A program made the translations under genes and the position numbers. Shown here piece by piece: positions 45,591 to 55,250 of a DNA stretch of 64,000 bases. The stretch spans positions 2,480,001 to 2,544,000 of the forward strand of contig OZ251222.1 of the NCBI GenBank assembly GCA_965240325.2. Reading direction: 5' to 3'. The DNA comes from Rebecca billardiae RCC1528 (taxonomy: Eukaryota; Haptophyta). Each line of letters opens with the position of its first letter. The first letter of the stretch is position 1. The notes beneath the pieces were generated by a model, which was not told where the DNA came from, made no database searches, and was given only the letters and a program-made list of their open reading frames with translations.

Positions 45591-46373
45591 ATGGACTACG
45601 AGCTGCCAGGGCAGCGCGAGCGGAAGCCGGTCAAGTTTGGGCTCGTGTCTGACGACAGCTCTGACGACGAGGACGGCCTCGGTGGCACACTTCGCCGGCA
45701 GCGTAAGAGCCCGACCAAGCGCACAAGTGCAGGCGCCAAGGCGGCGGCCCCAGAGGAGCCGGCCTGCGCGCAGCCGAGGAGCAAGCGGGCCAAGGCCGTG
45801 GCATCGGGCTCGCCACAAGTCATCGACCTTGACGGCGACGAACGCAAGCCGAGGCAAGGGGCGCCCCCTCCGCGCGGCAGGAGGTCGGTGCCCGAGGACT
45901 CTGAGGACGAGGACAACATCGTCCTGAACGCGGACGAGCTCGAGGACCCAGAGGCCCGGGAGCGCCGGCTCAAGCTCGAGCGCTCGCGCAAGATGCTCAC
46001 AGAGGCAGCCGCAATCGACCTGGACGACGAGCCCGCGCCGGAGCCAGACGCCGTCGTGGAGGAGGAGGAAGACTTCATGCTGCTGAGGCGGCGTGCTGAG
46101 CCACCGCCTGCTGCGCCCGCGCCGCCGGCGCCGCGCCGTACCGAGCAGCGCACGATCCGCTTTGCTGTGCGCGTGGGCCAGGGCGAGCCGAGTATGGTGA
46201 AGACCTATTACGACGCGACGTTCGAGAAGCTCATCGCCAAGATGTGCCAGATCCACGGCTTCGACCCGAAGATGGCGAAGCTGCGCTTCGACGGCGATGT
46301 GGTGAAGCCGACTCATACGCCGGCCCAGCTCGACCTGGACGAGGACGACCAGCTCGACTTCGCGGCGAGGTGA
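45591..46373 (+). CDS. Rad60/Esc2/NFATC2IP-like protein with C-terminal SUMO-like domain
   Basis: 260 residues, one exon. The N-terminal two thirds is disordered, acidic and basic in turn, with SUMO-interacting-type patches PQVIDLD, NIVLNAD and AAIDLDDEP. The last 80 residues form a ubiquitin-like fold of the Rad60 SLD kind: IRFAVRVGQGEPSMVKTYYD, FEKLIAKMCQIHGFD, KLRFDGDVVKP, LDLDEDDQLDF. The protein ends at DFAAR without a diglycine, so it cannot be conjugated like SUMO. In yeast and animals this family supports SUMO-dependent genome stability, which is the likely role. ATG 45591 is chosen as the first before the conserved-looking region. Confidence 0.82.
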   Translation: MDYELPGQRERKPVKFGLVSDDSSDDEDGLGGTLRRQRKSPTKRTSAGAKAAAPEEPACAQPRSKRAKAVASGSPQVIDLDGDERKPRQGAPPPRGRRSVPEDSEDEDNIVLNADELEDPEARERRLKLERSRKMLTEAAAIDLDDEPAPEPDAVVEEEEDFMLLRRRAEPPPAAPAPPAPRRTEQRTIRFAVRVGQGEPSMVKTYYDATFEKLIAKMCQIHGFDPKMAKLRFDGDVVKPTHTPAQLDLDEDDQLDFAAR

Positions 46374-46936
46374 ATGTTCGCGTCCCGCCCGCTGTGCAGC
46401 TGCTGTGGGCTGTGGGCACTCAGCCTGGCACTTAGAGCCGATTTGTGCGGCCGGTGATTCGGTGTCCCAGGCTGCCAAGTCTGCAGCTAAGCGCCCACGG
46501 TCATGCAGTGTGAACCGGTGGGCCGCGTGGCGACGTCGTCCTCCGCAGCTTGTCAGTGACCAAAAATAAAAGGATTGTCCACGGCTCCAGCGTGAGTGAG
46601 GAGGGACACGACGAGCCCATTATTACAGTCGGCGTCGTCACTTTAATGAGACTGCTTGCATTACTTAATATAATAATAATAATACTGAATATATATATAT
46701 ATGCTGACAGTATGTATATATATATTTAACGACGTGGCAGCATCGGACAAGCGTCAGGCTCAGAGTGCAACAGACACATAGAATGCGTCCGCGCCTTCCG
46801 ACCAGGTCAGACAGTGCGCCACCCGCAGCCCTGCCCCCCTACGGGAGCGGGGCCGGGATGGAGCACCGCCTCGGCCTGGGGCACACGGCGGCGACGGCAG
46901 ATGCCGCCGCGGCCGAGCGCCTTCCGGAGCACACAT

Positions 46937-46940
<4 letters not shown>

Positions 46941-47001
<61 letters not shown>
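46941..47001. repeat. (AT)n microsatellite
   Basis: About 60 bases of uninterrupted AT alternation. Shorter TA runs occur at 16349, 27515, 43523 and 49578. Confidence 0.95.
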
Positions 47002-47005
<4 letters not shown>

Positions 47006-47525
47006 CTCGGGTATTATCCTGTAGCGACCGATGACCGTCAGACGAGGTCCGCCACTCCGCCGACTCCGCGGGCCGCGGGCCGCGTCACACTGCGGTGACT
47101 CGGGCGGTGACAGCAGGACCGCACTGGCCCGTGCGGAGGCAGCCGGAGCCGCGGGCGCGCGGCGCGAACGCGAATGCCGCCGAATGGCGCCCCGATTTGG
47201 CCCGAATTCGAATGGCGGGCCGAATGCGGCCCGTCGCCGGGCCGAGTGCGGGAGTGGCCGCGGCTTCCCGGCGGTCAGGCGGCGGTTGACCCCGGCCTAA
47301 GGTAAAGCCTAAAGGAGACTACAGTCCGGTCGTTGGAGGAGCACATCTCGACACGGAAATCGGCGCGGGATCGCCGCGCCACTGATGATCTGCAATAGCT
47401 CCTAGACCACCCCAGGCGCCTCCCTTGGACGATATGACGGCCAGATGGATCATCAGCCACCCCTCTCACTCTGTCAAGGTCAGTCTGTGAGACAGACGGA
47501 GTGATGCTTGCTCACTGCCGCTGAC

Positions 47526-47865
47526 TAATTCTATGATTTAAAGACACAGGCACGAGGGCGCAGCTCTCCTGATTCGTCTGTAGTGGTACTGGTCGAAGCT
47601 TGCAGCAGTGGCAGTGGTGTGAGCGCGTTGATGTTGGTCCCCATGGCGGATGTCGTTGTTGTCGTCGTCCGGACGTCGTCAGGCCCACCAGGAAGTGCAT
47701 GGGTACGAAATCAAAGGCGAGTGAGCATGTTGGCGTCGGCCAGGCCGTCCCCTACTTGGTCAGCAGCTGGTGCGGATGATGTCGTCGCCTACTTGGTCAG
47801 TGGCAGGTCATGGTGGACGATGGTGTAGCCTGTTCTTGGTCAGCAGCTGGTGGATGATGTTGTGG
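47526..47865 (-). repeat. Reverse copy of the ATCATAGAATT repeat family, longest seen
   Basis: On the minus strand it runs from repeated GACCAAGTAGG/GACCAAGAACAGG steps through CCAACATGCTCAC, GACGACGTCCGGACGACGAC, CAACGCGCTCACACCACTG, CAAGCTTCGACCAGTACCAC, GACGAATCAGGAGAGCTGCG and CCTCGTGCCTGTGTCTTTAA to ATCATAGAATTAGT. It is the best single guide to the family's length (about 340 bp). Confidence 0.7.
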
Positions 47866-48017
47866 CCGAAGTTAGTGGGTGAGCACGCCGAATAAAGACG
47901 AGTGTGCTGGGCGCGAAAATAATAATCGCGCGCCTAAAAAAACCGATGACGATCCCGCGCGCGCTTGAAAACATCCGCCGAGCCACAAAGAGGCGCTGCC
48001 GGACCGCTCGCGCTATC

Positions 48018-49263
48018 ATGGTGGCGCCACGCCTCATTCAGGTCGCCGCGCTGCTCGTGGCCCTCGCCTTGGTGACGCCCTCGGAGTGCAGCAGGCGACA
48101 CCGCCGCCACCGGGATGAGCCTGAACCGACGCCGACCCCTACGCCCACGCCCGTTCCCACACCTGAGCCCCCGCGGCTGCGGACGCCGGCGGCCGCGCCA
48201 GTCACCTACGCGCTGGGATGCGAGGACAACTCGGCGTGGAAGGACATTGATGGGAACGGATGCGACGTGTATGTGAGCGAGGGCTGGTGCGTTGGCTCGT
48301 ACTTCGCCCCAGGGTCCGAGGACAAGGCGGATGCGAACAGCAAGCCCGGGCCGGAGGACAGCTGCTGCGCGTGCGGGCGCGGGCGCGGCGGCTGCCTGCA
48401 GGCGCGCATCGATCAGTACTGCATGGAGCAGGGCGCGGGCGTGGTCGCGCGCAAGGCCCACCTCGTTTGGAACTGCTACGCCTACGTCGGCACCCGCTCG
48501 AGGCGGCAGTGCGTCAACACGGGCGGCTGGGACGAGGACTGCGCCGAGGGCCTCAGCGCGGCGGACGAGCCGGTCAAACACAACGACGCGATCCACGCGC
48601 TGCTGCGCGAGGGCTGCGTCTCGAAGAAGGAGCACGAGGAGCGCAAGCACGAGCGAGAGGCGGCGAAGCGCGAGGAGCACAAGGCGAAGGAGAGCGGCGA
48701 GGTCTACGGCTCGTGCATGCAGGAGGCGATGGACGCGCTCTGCTCGGAGGAGTTTGCGCCGGGCGCCGTCTCGCGCCGCGCGTACGCGCAGTACTACTGC
48801 TGCACCAAGACCGTCGACCCGGCCGAGGCGACGCCCGAGCAGTCGCTCGCGTGCGTGGATAAGAACGGCTACTTTGTCGAGTGCGCGCCGTGCGACACGA
48901 GCGACGAGACCAGCTTCGCCATCATGTCGAAGCAGCTCCGCGCGGTGATGTGGAACGGCTGCAGGAGCAAGCTGAGCGCGCTGCCGAGCGCGCGCGCGGC
49001 GGCGCTCGGCGTGGGCACGGGTGCGCGCAGCCCTCGTGCACGCGCGTGACCGGACAGCGCGGTAAGTCTGCGCGTGCGTCCGCCGTGTCTCGGCGCCGGC
49101 TCACCCCCCTTGCCCCTCCCACCACCCTGCAGGCGCGCTGGCCCGACTGGCGCTGGGCGCGCTGATCGTCGCCTCACTCGCGGTGGCGACGGCGGCCCTC
49201 GTCAGGCGCGCGCGCTCGCTTCGTGCGGCCGAGCACGTGGCAGCGGACGTCGAGCTCGAATGA
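48018..49263 (+). CDS. Cys-rich secretory type I membrane protein, function unknown
   Basis: Exons 48018-49020 and 49133-49263 (phase 1), 377 residues. The ATG at 48018 gives a signal peptide (LIQVAALLVALALV) followed by a basic patch and a Thr/Pro repeat (PTPTPTPVPTP). Three Cys-rich modules follow: CEDNSAWKDIDGNGCDVY...CCACG, which has the layout of a small extracellular domain common in protists; CLQARIDQYC...CYAYV; and CMQEAMDALC...YCCTK with CVDKNGYFVECAPC. A charged helix separates the last two. The short second exon adds a membrane helix (LARLALGALIVASLAVATAALV) and a 20-residue tail. Without it the protein would stop at 49049 as a secreted form. I do not recognise a named family. Confidence 0.75.
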
Positions 49264-50265
49264 TCGGCAAGACGTTCATCCATGCGCATCGGCCGAGTCC
49301 CAGGTGCGTAGCCTGGACCGGGACTCGCGTTTTGGCACAGGACCACGCCCATCGCTTTGTCGTACGCTGTACCGTGGTCCGCGTGTGCGCCGTGCCCGGC
49401 GCTACTTATAATGCTACTATCTATGCCTAGCTAGCTTGATAGTTCATTGATGATCGTAGTAATTAACTTACGCGCGAGTAGCTATCGTGATATATCATCC
49501 TGCTAGTGTTCGACGAAGGCTTCACTGAGAACTTGCGCGCGGCGGCCCGGCGGCGCGATTCGCGAACATCAACATAAGTATATATATATATATATACTAG
49601 CTACTACGTCTACTAAGCCTGACCGACGACGAATAATCGCGCGACGATATTACTACAGTAGCTAGCAGACCGAATGCGTGCCTGCATCATTCGTCATCAT
49701 CATCAGCGCACTTCATGCGGTGACGATCAGATGGATGCTGATGAGTCAACTTATAAAAGAGTACTTGACGATTCGGATCTGCTGCCACTCTGAGGCGATG
49801 AGACTGGCGGGCTGATCGAGTGAGCCTGACGCCACGGACTCACTGACTCACTGAGACCGTCTGAGACGTGTCGTCAAGCACGGGCTTGAGCGGCCTAGTA
49901 ACGAGTAACGGCCAGTGCTTTCACTAGTGGAACTTGCTGAATCAGAGTTATCAGAGCCGCGCCCCGCTGCCCGGCCGGTCACCGCGGGCTCAGTCAGGCC
50001 GTCCGATGAGCGCGCAGCTTGCTGTATAGTGAGATGAAAAAAAGATTACGCAGTAGTTGATGACGAAGGCCTTCACCGATCGTCTCACTTCTGCCTGCCT
50101 GCCTGACCATGGGCAGCTCTGCGGCGGCGCGCCCCGCGCCGCCCGCGGCGTGCCAGCGTCTGCCGCTGCGCCGCGCCAGCCGGCCGATGGGCTCCTGGCC
50201 TGGGACAGCTGGGTCGCGATTGTCATGGTCGTTGCCTCGCGCGCTAGCTACTGCCTACTGCACAC
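49264..50265. other. Intergenic, nothing recognised
   Basis: About 1 kb of AT-richer spacer with many TAGCTA and GATCGT-like words and a (TA) run at 49578. A copy of TGGAACTTG occurs at 49927. No gene on either strand. Confidence 0.5.
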
Positions 50266-53200
50266 CTACTGGACCTTGTTGAGAATGTCCTCGGCCTGCG
50301 AGTGCATCGCACTCTCGGCGAGGGCGAGCAGCTTGTCAAAGCCGATGGCCTTCCACATGCGCTGCCACTCGTTGTCCACGGCCTTGGCGTCCAGCCCGTC
50401 GTGCTCGACGCGGTGCACCTGCTCGACACTCGCGCCGTACGGGTCGAGCCCAGCGGCCGTCGCGCGCGCGTGCAGCGCGGCCAGCTGCTCGTCCTGGTTC
50501 TCGGGCGTGCGCGAGAGGAAGTTGATCCCCTCGAAGATGCGCACGCCGCCGCGCTCGAGGCACTGGAACTGCAGCGCCTGCGTGTACTCGCCGCGCGCGT
50601 CCTTCTGCACGTCCACGATCACGTTGGGGAAGGTGAGCCCGAACCCGGACTCCTGTGCGGTCCAGGTGGCGGGCAGGCGGGCGGGCGGTTTGGGGGCGGA
50701 GAGCTCAGCTGGCGGGGTTGCGCGGCTGCGTGGCGCGCGGGCGCGCGGGCGCGCAAGCGCGCGGCGGCGCGCGCAACGCACCTGCAGCACGCCTGGCTTG
50801 GACGGGTCCACCTTGCCGTACAGGAAGTAGTGCGCGCCGTTGGCCGCGGGCGACTTGTCCCACGAGCGCGGCGCGGCGAGCGGCGCGGGCGCCTTCACCG
50901 CAAAGTCATCCACCCAGCGCTGCCCGTCCGCCGAGAGCTGGATGTCGAGTGTCGTGTCGTAGACCTCAGAGAACTGCGTCCAGTCGTGAAAGCCGAGCTC
51001 GTACCACCGCCCCTGGTACTTGGCCACGTCGAAGCCCTTCATCGACGGCTGCTGGATGTCCTGCACCGCCGGGCAGCCGCGCACGCCGTCGTCGAGCGCG
51101 AGGTTGTACGCGGTCAGCTCGCCGCGCCCGCCCACGCCCGCGGAGACGAAGCCGACGAACGCGGCGGCGAGCAGCGCGTTCGCCGCGGCGCGCAGCCGCG
51201 CGGACGCGCCGAGCGCGCCGAGCACGCCGACGTTCGCCAGCGCGAACGACGCGGGGACCAGCCCGCCGAGCAGCGGCCCGGGCCACGCGCCCGAGTGCAG
51301 CACCTCGGAGATCCACAGCGCCGGCTTGAGCAGAGGGTGCATGGCCGCAAAGAAGGCCCAGAACTTGATGGGTGCGAGGTCCGCGTCCATCGCGCCCGCG
51401 GCCCAGATGCGCTGCCAACCGTCGACCAGCGGGCCCCACGCGCCGAGGTTGGGGAGCGCGAGCGCGGCGCACGCGCCGGCGAGCGCGACGTTCGCCGCGA
51501 CCGATGCCGCGCCGCCCGCGCCGCCCTCGCGCGCCGCGGCCGCCAGCTCCTCCGAGCCGAGCGCGCGTAGCACGGCCAGTAGCCGGTCTGCGCACGCCGC
51601 GCGCTCCGCGGCGGGTACGAGCGGGTCGGCGGCGTTGAGCGTGAGGTGCAAGGCGCCGTCGACGGTGAGGCACGACCAGGGCAGCAGCGCGCCCGTCAGC
51701 GCGTGCGGCACCGCGAAGAAGACCGACTCGAGCTCGAGCGCGCCGGACGCGCCGTCCACCTCGTGCCGCGCGCTGCCGCCGTACACGCCCGCGTTTGAGA
51801 GACCCGCGCCGTACGCGCGGCCGAGCGTGAGCGGGTTGTCCGCCTCCATCTCGAGGAGCTTGGTCATCTCGAACGAGCGCGTCGCCCAGTCGAACACCAG
51901 CACCGAGTCGCGCACGAACGGCGACTCCTTCGTGAACGAGCGCACCTGCGCGGCGCTCTCGCGCGCCGCGCGCCACACGTCGCGCGCGGCGCCAAGTCGG
52001 CCGTCGGCGACCGCGGCGGCGGTCGTCCCCGCGCACGGCAGCACGACGTCGAGCGAGCCGGCCTGGCAGCACAGCGGCTCGGTGGCGGCGAAGCTGCCGA
52101 ACGCGCGCATGTCCAGCCCGAGGAGCACCTTGAGCGGGCTCTCCGCGCCGTCCGCCGGCCGGCAGAGCTCGGAGGCGACGGCCGCGGCCGCGGCGCTCAG
52201 CAGCGCACCCACGGTGACGCCCGCCTCGCGGCAGCGCGCGCGCAGCGCCTTGGTGGTCGGCGCGTCGAGGGTGCGGAACTCGGGGGCGGAGGCGCGCGAG
52301 GCGCGCTTGATCGACTCGTCCGCCGCGCGCTCGAGCAGCGGCGGCACGCTCGGCGGCAGCTCCCCCGCCGCGCCCTCGCCCAGCTTGCTCAGCAGGTACT
52401 GCTGCGTGCCGTGCTCGAGCGCGAGCAGCCCGGTCCCGCCCGTCTCCTCGGAGAAGAAGCCGACGGAGCGGGTGTCGCCGAGCACCGAGGCCTCGAGGCT
52501 GGGCGGCACCGCCGCCGCGCTCGTCTCGAGCGCCTCCGCGCCGCCCGCTCCGCCGCGCGCCTGCGCCACCGCCGCGTCCGCCAGGAAGGTGTCGAGCATC
52601 CGATTGGCCGAGACCTGGTCCGAAATCGCATGGTTGAACGCCCAGACCAGGCACGTGCGCGCGCGCGAGCGGAGGACGGTGAGGCGCCAGAGCGGGCCGT
52701 GCTCGCGCTCGAACTCGCCGAAGCGCACGTTGAGCTCGTCCGCGAAGCGCGCGCGCCACGCCGCCTCCAGCGCCGCCTCCTGCGAAGCGTCGTCGCCCTC
52801 GGCGCCGACGTCGCTGATGGTCACCGCGCGCGCGACGATGGACTCCGGTGTGGCGTCGGGGATCGGCGCGAAGCGCAGCGGGTTCGGATCGCCCACGCGC
52901 ACCATGTCGTCCCCCAGGAAGGGCAGCACGTTCGCCATCACCCCCGACGCCTGCACGGAGCCGATGCGAGTGTGGCGCTCGGGCTGGCCGTCGCCGACGA
53001 TGCGCCGCGCGAGCATGGGCTGCGAGGCGACGGCGCGGCGGGCGGCCTCGAGCAGCGCGGCGTCGGTCACGCGACCCTTCACCGTGGCGCACATCACGTG
53101 CGGCGTGTACGGCGTGGTGCACCCCTCCATCCGCCGAGGCGCAAAGAGGTTCTCCATGCTGCCCAGCTCGCGGTCCGTCGCCGGCTCTCGCGCGAGCGAG

Positions 53201-53406
53201 GCCGTCTCGCCCGCCGGCTGGCCGCTGGGCGTGCGCTCGCGGTCGACTGAGACGGCGCGGATGAGGCTGCGACGCGGAGCCACGCGCCGCACGCTCGCGA
53301 ACTCACCCCCGAGCACGAGGCCGAGGTGAAGCACCGACGTGATCACGAAGACCCCCATCCTCGTTGAATCGTCGTCGGCGGAGTTCACGTCCGGCCGCCA
53401 GCCCAC
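50266..53406 (-). CDS. Condensation-type acyltransferase fused to membrane helices and a VDE-like lipocalin domain
   Basis: Exons 53406-50782 and 50652-50266; about 1,003 residues from 53406, 987 from the ATG at 53358. The 129-bp intron is in frame and stop-free. The second ATG starts a signal peptide (MGVFVITSVLHLGLVLGGEF) followed by an Arg/Ser-rich stretch, as in plastid presequences of secondary algae. Domain 1 (about 70-600) has the acyltransferase layout LWRLTVLRS...LVWAFNHAISDQ, with an HxxxD motif, and a conserved-type GLSNAGV; it resembles PapA5/AATase acyltransferases. Then 3-4 hydrophobic segments (about 620-770). Domain 2 is a lipocalin: KYQGRWYELGFHD, YFLYGKVDPSKPG, and TFPNVIVDVQ. 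Substrates are unknown; lipid or pigment esterification is a guess. Confidence 0.85.
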   Translation of the reverse strand: MGWRPDVNSADDDSTRMGVFVITSVLHLGLVLGGEFASVRRVAPRRSLIRAVSVDRERTPSGQPAGETASLAREPATDRELGSMENLFAPRRMEGCTTPYTPHVMCATVKGRVTDAALLEAARRAVASQPMLARRIVGDGQPERHTRIGSVQASGVMANVLPFLGDDMVRVGDPNPLRFAPIPDATPESIVARAVTISDVGAEGDDASQEAALEAAWRARFADELNVRFGEFEREHGPLWRLTVLRSRARTCLVWAFNHAISDQVSANRMLDTFLADAAVAQARGGAGGAEALETSAAAVPPSLEASVLGDTRSVGFFSEETGGTGLLALEHGTQQYLLSKLGEGAAGELPPSVPPLLERAADESIKRASRASAPEFRTLDAPTTKALRARCREAGVTVGALLSAAAAAVASELCRPADGAESPLKVLLGLDMRAFGSFAATEPLCCQAGSLDVVLPCAGTTAAAVADGRLGAARDVWRAARESAAQVRSFTKESPFVRDSVLVFDWATRSFEMTKLLEMEADNPLTLGRAYGAGLSNAGVYGGSARHEVDGASGALELESVFFAVPHALTGALLPWSCLTVDGALHLTLNAADPLVPAAERAACADRLLAVLRALGSEELAAAAREGGAGGAASVAANVALAGACAALALPNLGAWGPLVDGWQRIWAAGAMDADLAPIKFWAFFAAMHPLLKPALWISEVLHSGAWPGPLLGGLVPASFALANVGVLGALGASARLRAAANALLAAAFVGFVSAGVGGRGELTAYNLALDDGVRGCPAVQDIQQPSMKGFDVAKYQGRWYELGFHDWTQFSEVYDTTLDIQLSADGQRWVDDFAVKAPAPLAAPRSWDKSPAANGAHYFLYGKVDPSKPGVLQVRCARRRALARPRARAPRSRATPPAELSAPKPPARLPATWTAQESGFGLTFPNVIVDVQKDARGEYTQALQFQCLERGGVRIFEGINFLSRTPENQDEQLAALHARATAAGLDPYGASVEQVHRVEHDGLDAKAVDNEWQRMWKAIGFDKLLALAESAMHSQAEDILNKVQ

Positions 53407-53523
53407 AAATTAGTGCGATGACAATTAGCCTGGGCTGATTTCTTTTCGCCGCCATTTTGCTTTTCTTCGGGCGAAAAATATTTAACGACGTGGTATGCGA
53501 AAAATATGCGAAAAATATGGATT

Positions 53524-53612
53524 CAATCTTTCATGAAAGATTGAAATGGCCATTGAAAGTTTCAGTATTTTTCATGAAAATTTCATGAAAAGTGAAAGAT
53601 TGTGAAGTTTTC
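53524..53612 (+). repeat. AT-rich palindromic repeat, copy 1
   Basis: Contains the palindrome CAATCTTTCATGAAAGATTG, then a shared CAGTATTTTTCATGAAAATT and TTCATGAAA steps, ending GAAAGATTGTGAA. About 85 bases match copy 2 at 54305 with few changes. It lies 118 bp upstream of the acyltransferase gene start. Confidence 0.8.
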
Positions 53613-54304
53613 ACGTCCTGCGCTGCGGGAATTGATTTATTCCCGCAGCAGCAGTGAATAAAATGATTTTCCGCCCACCATGTCGGCGGCATCGCCCCGT
53701 GGGCGGAGCAAGGCCGGGCGCTACGGCGCGTGCGGCGCGTGAGGCGCGCGCACGCACGCGCGTGGCGCGCTCCACCTTGCTGAGCCCCGGCTTTTGTCCT
53801 GCTCCCTGGCTCCCTGCTGCGCGTCTCCGCGCCGCAGACTGACGGCGCCGACTACGACGAGCCGTGATCACACGGCGGCTCGGCGCGTGTGAGCCTGCTG
53901 TGTGAGCGAGCTCAGACGACCGAGGTCGAGGCTGACTTCGACCGGCTGCTGCAGGAGAAGCCTCAGCAGGAGCTCGAGGCTGAGAAGGCTGCCGAGCGCT
54001 TGCGGACGCTGACTCTGGACAACCGGGTGATGGATTCTACGGAGCCACGGTCGCCTTGGCGGTGCTCGGTGCTCTCGAGGCCCGAGATGTTGTTGAATGT
54101 TTCGCTGCAGGGTATATGAAGGGCTGACGGAAGGCATGCCGAGGATAGTAGCATGTTGCGCCAAGGCCGCATGCCGTGACAGTGACGATCCACGCGCTGT
54201 CGGCCAGCACCGCTGGCTTGCCGTGCGCAGCCGCGCCACGCGCGGCCATGCTGGCAAGGAATATATTTTCTGAGAAAATCACGTCATTTTTTATTCCCGC
54301 TGAG

Positions 54305-54391
54305 CAATCTTTCATGAAAGATTGGAATGGCCTTTGAAACTTTCAGTATTTTTCATGAAAATTTCATGAAATGAAAGATTGTGAAATATTT
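54305..54391 (+). repeat. AT-rich palindromic repeat, copy 2
   Basis: Same order as copy 1, 781 bp downstream, in the same orientation. It ends about 60 bp upstream of the ATG of the EMAPII-type gene. Confidence 0.8.
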
Positions 54392-54452
54392 CAGCCAGAT
54401 CCATAGCGAAAATGCGACGACGCGAGCGCGCATCTTGCTGCGTGGTCCCAGC

Positions 54453-55250
54453 ATGGCGTACGCCACGTCGCTCTCCGCGCTGGATGGCCTGATTGCAGCG
54501 GTCGCTGCAGGCAAGGTCGGAAGCGCCGCTTCAAACGGCGTTTGTGGCGTGCGCGCTCAGCCCAGCGCGCAGGCGAGTGCGCAGTCGGCCAAGCCAGCGA
54601 CAGGGAAGGGAGCCACGGCGGCGGGGGCTGGGCCTGCGCCGAAGGCCGAAGGGCCCCCGAAGGAGAAGAAGGAGAAGGCGCCCAAGGAGAAGGCCCCGAA
54701 AGCGGCTAAAGCGCCGAGCACGCCTGCGGCAGACCGCATCATCGACGTCTCCTGGCTCGACCTGCGCGTCGGCAAGATCCTCGAGGCCGAGCGCCACCCA
54801 GAGTCTGAGAAGCTCTACGTCGAGAAGATTGACGTGGGCGAGGCCGAGCCAAGGACGATCCTCTCGGGCCTCGCGCAGCACATCCCCCTGGACGACGTGA
54901 AGGGCGCACGCGTGGTCGTCGTCTGCAACCTCCCGGCCAGGCCGCTGGCCGGGATCCCATCGCACGGCATGGTGCTGTGTGCCTCAGAAGTAGATGCGCA
55001 GGGCAACAAGGCCAAGACGGAGTTCGTGATCCCACCTGATGCTGCCAAGGTGGGCGAGCGCATCAGCTTCGCCGAGTTCCCGGGCGAGCCAGAAGATGAG
55101 AAGAAAATCAAGAAGAAGAAGGTGTGGGAGGCGTGCGCCCCGGACTTGGCGACCAACGCGCAGGGAATCGCGTGCTACAAGGGCGCGCAGTGGACCACGT
55201 CGGCTGGCGCTTGCACCGCGGCAACTGTCAAGGGCGGCCCGATCTCATGA
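54453..55250 (+). CDS. tRNA-binding (EMAPII/Arc1-type) protein
   Basis: 265 residues from ATG 54453; an in-frame ATG lies 72 bases upstream, inside or next to the AT repeat. The N-terminal third is Ala/Ser-rich, then a Lys/Pro/Glu-rich linker (KEKKEKAPKEKAPKAAKAP) and a C-terminal OB-fold plus EMAPII extension: VSWLDLRVGKILEAERHP, ADxLYVEKIDVGEA-like, RTILSGLAQHIP, VVVCNLPARPLAGIPSHGMVLCAS and EFPGEPED. Such domains bind tRNA and, in Arc1p or AIMP1, dock aminoacyl-tRNA synthetases in a cytosolic complex. No catalytic synthetase domain precedes it, so it is a scaffold. The Ala-rich N-terminus might hold a partner-binding helix. Confidence 0.92.
   Translation: MAYATSLSALDGLIAAVAAGKVGSAASNGVCGVRAQPSAQASAQSAKPATGKGATAAGAGPAPKAEGPPKEKKEKAPKEKAPKAAKAPSTPAADRIIDVSWLDLRVGKILEAERHPESEKLYVEKIDVGEAEPRTILSGLAQHIPLDDVKGARVVVVCNLPARPLAGIPSHGMVLCASEVDAQGNKAKTEFVIPPDAAKVGERISFAEFPGEPEDEKKIKKKKVWEACAPDLATNAQGIACYKGAQWTTSAGACTAATVKGGPIS

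Larger units (their letters stand above)
46374..48017. other. Intergenic with microsatellite and repeat copy
   Basis: No gene. Holds an (AT)n tract, a reverse copy of the ATCATAGAATT repeat family, and GC-rich stretches at 46800-46930 and 47030-47290. A GGCGCGAAAA string near 47911-47920 resembles an E2F-type site. Confidence 0.5.
53407..54452. other. Intergenic between divergent genes, with two copies of a palindromic repeat
   Basis: About 1 kb without a credible gene; small frames at 53889-54257 have no signature. Repeats of TATGCGAAAAA lie near 53494-53517. The two AT-rich palindromic repeat copies lie at the two ends, one near each start codon. Confidence 0.5.

Noticed and set aside
46941-47001. 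Coding Tyr-Ile repeat (YIYIYI) in small open frames
   Set aside because: It is the translation of an (AT)n microsatellite.
51020-53329. 769-codon open frame on the + strand across the acyltransferase gene
   Set aside because: Ser/Ala/Arg-rich antisense shadow; the minus strand carries the recognisable acyltransferase and lipocalin motifs.
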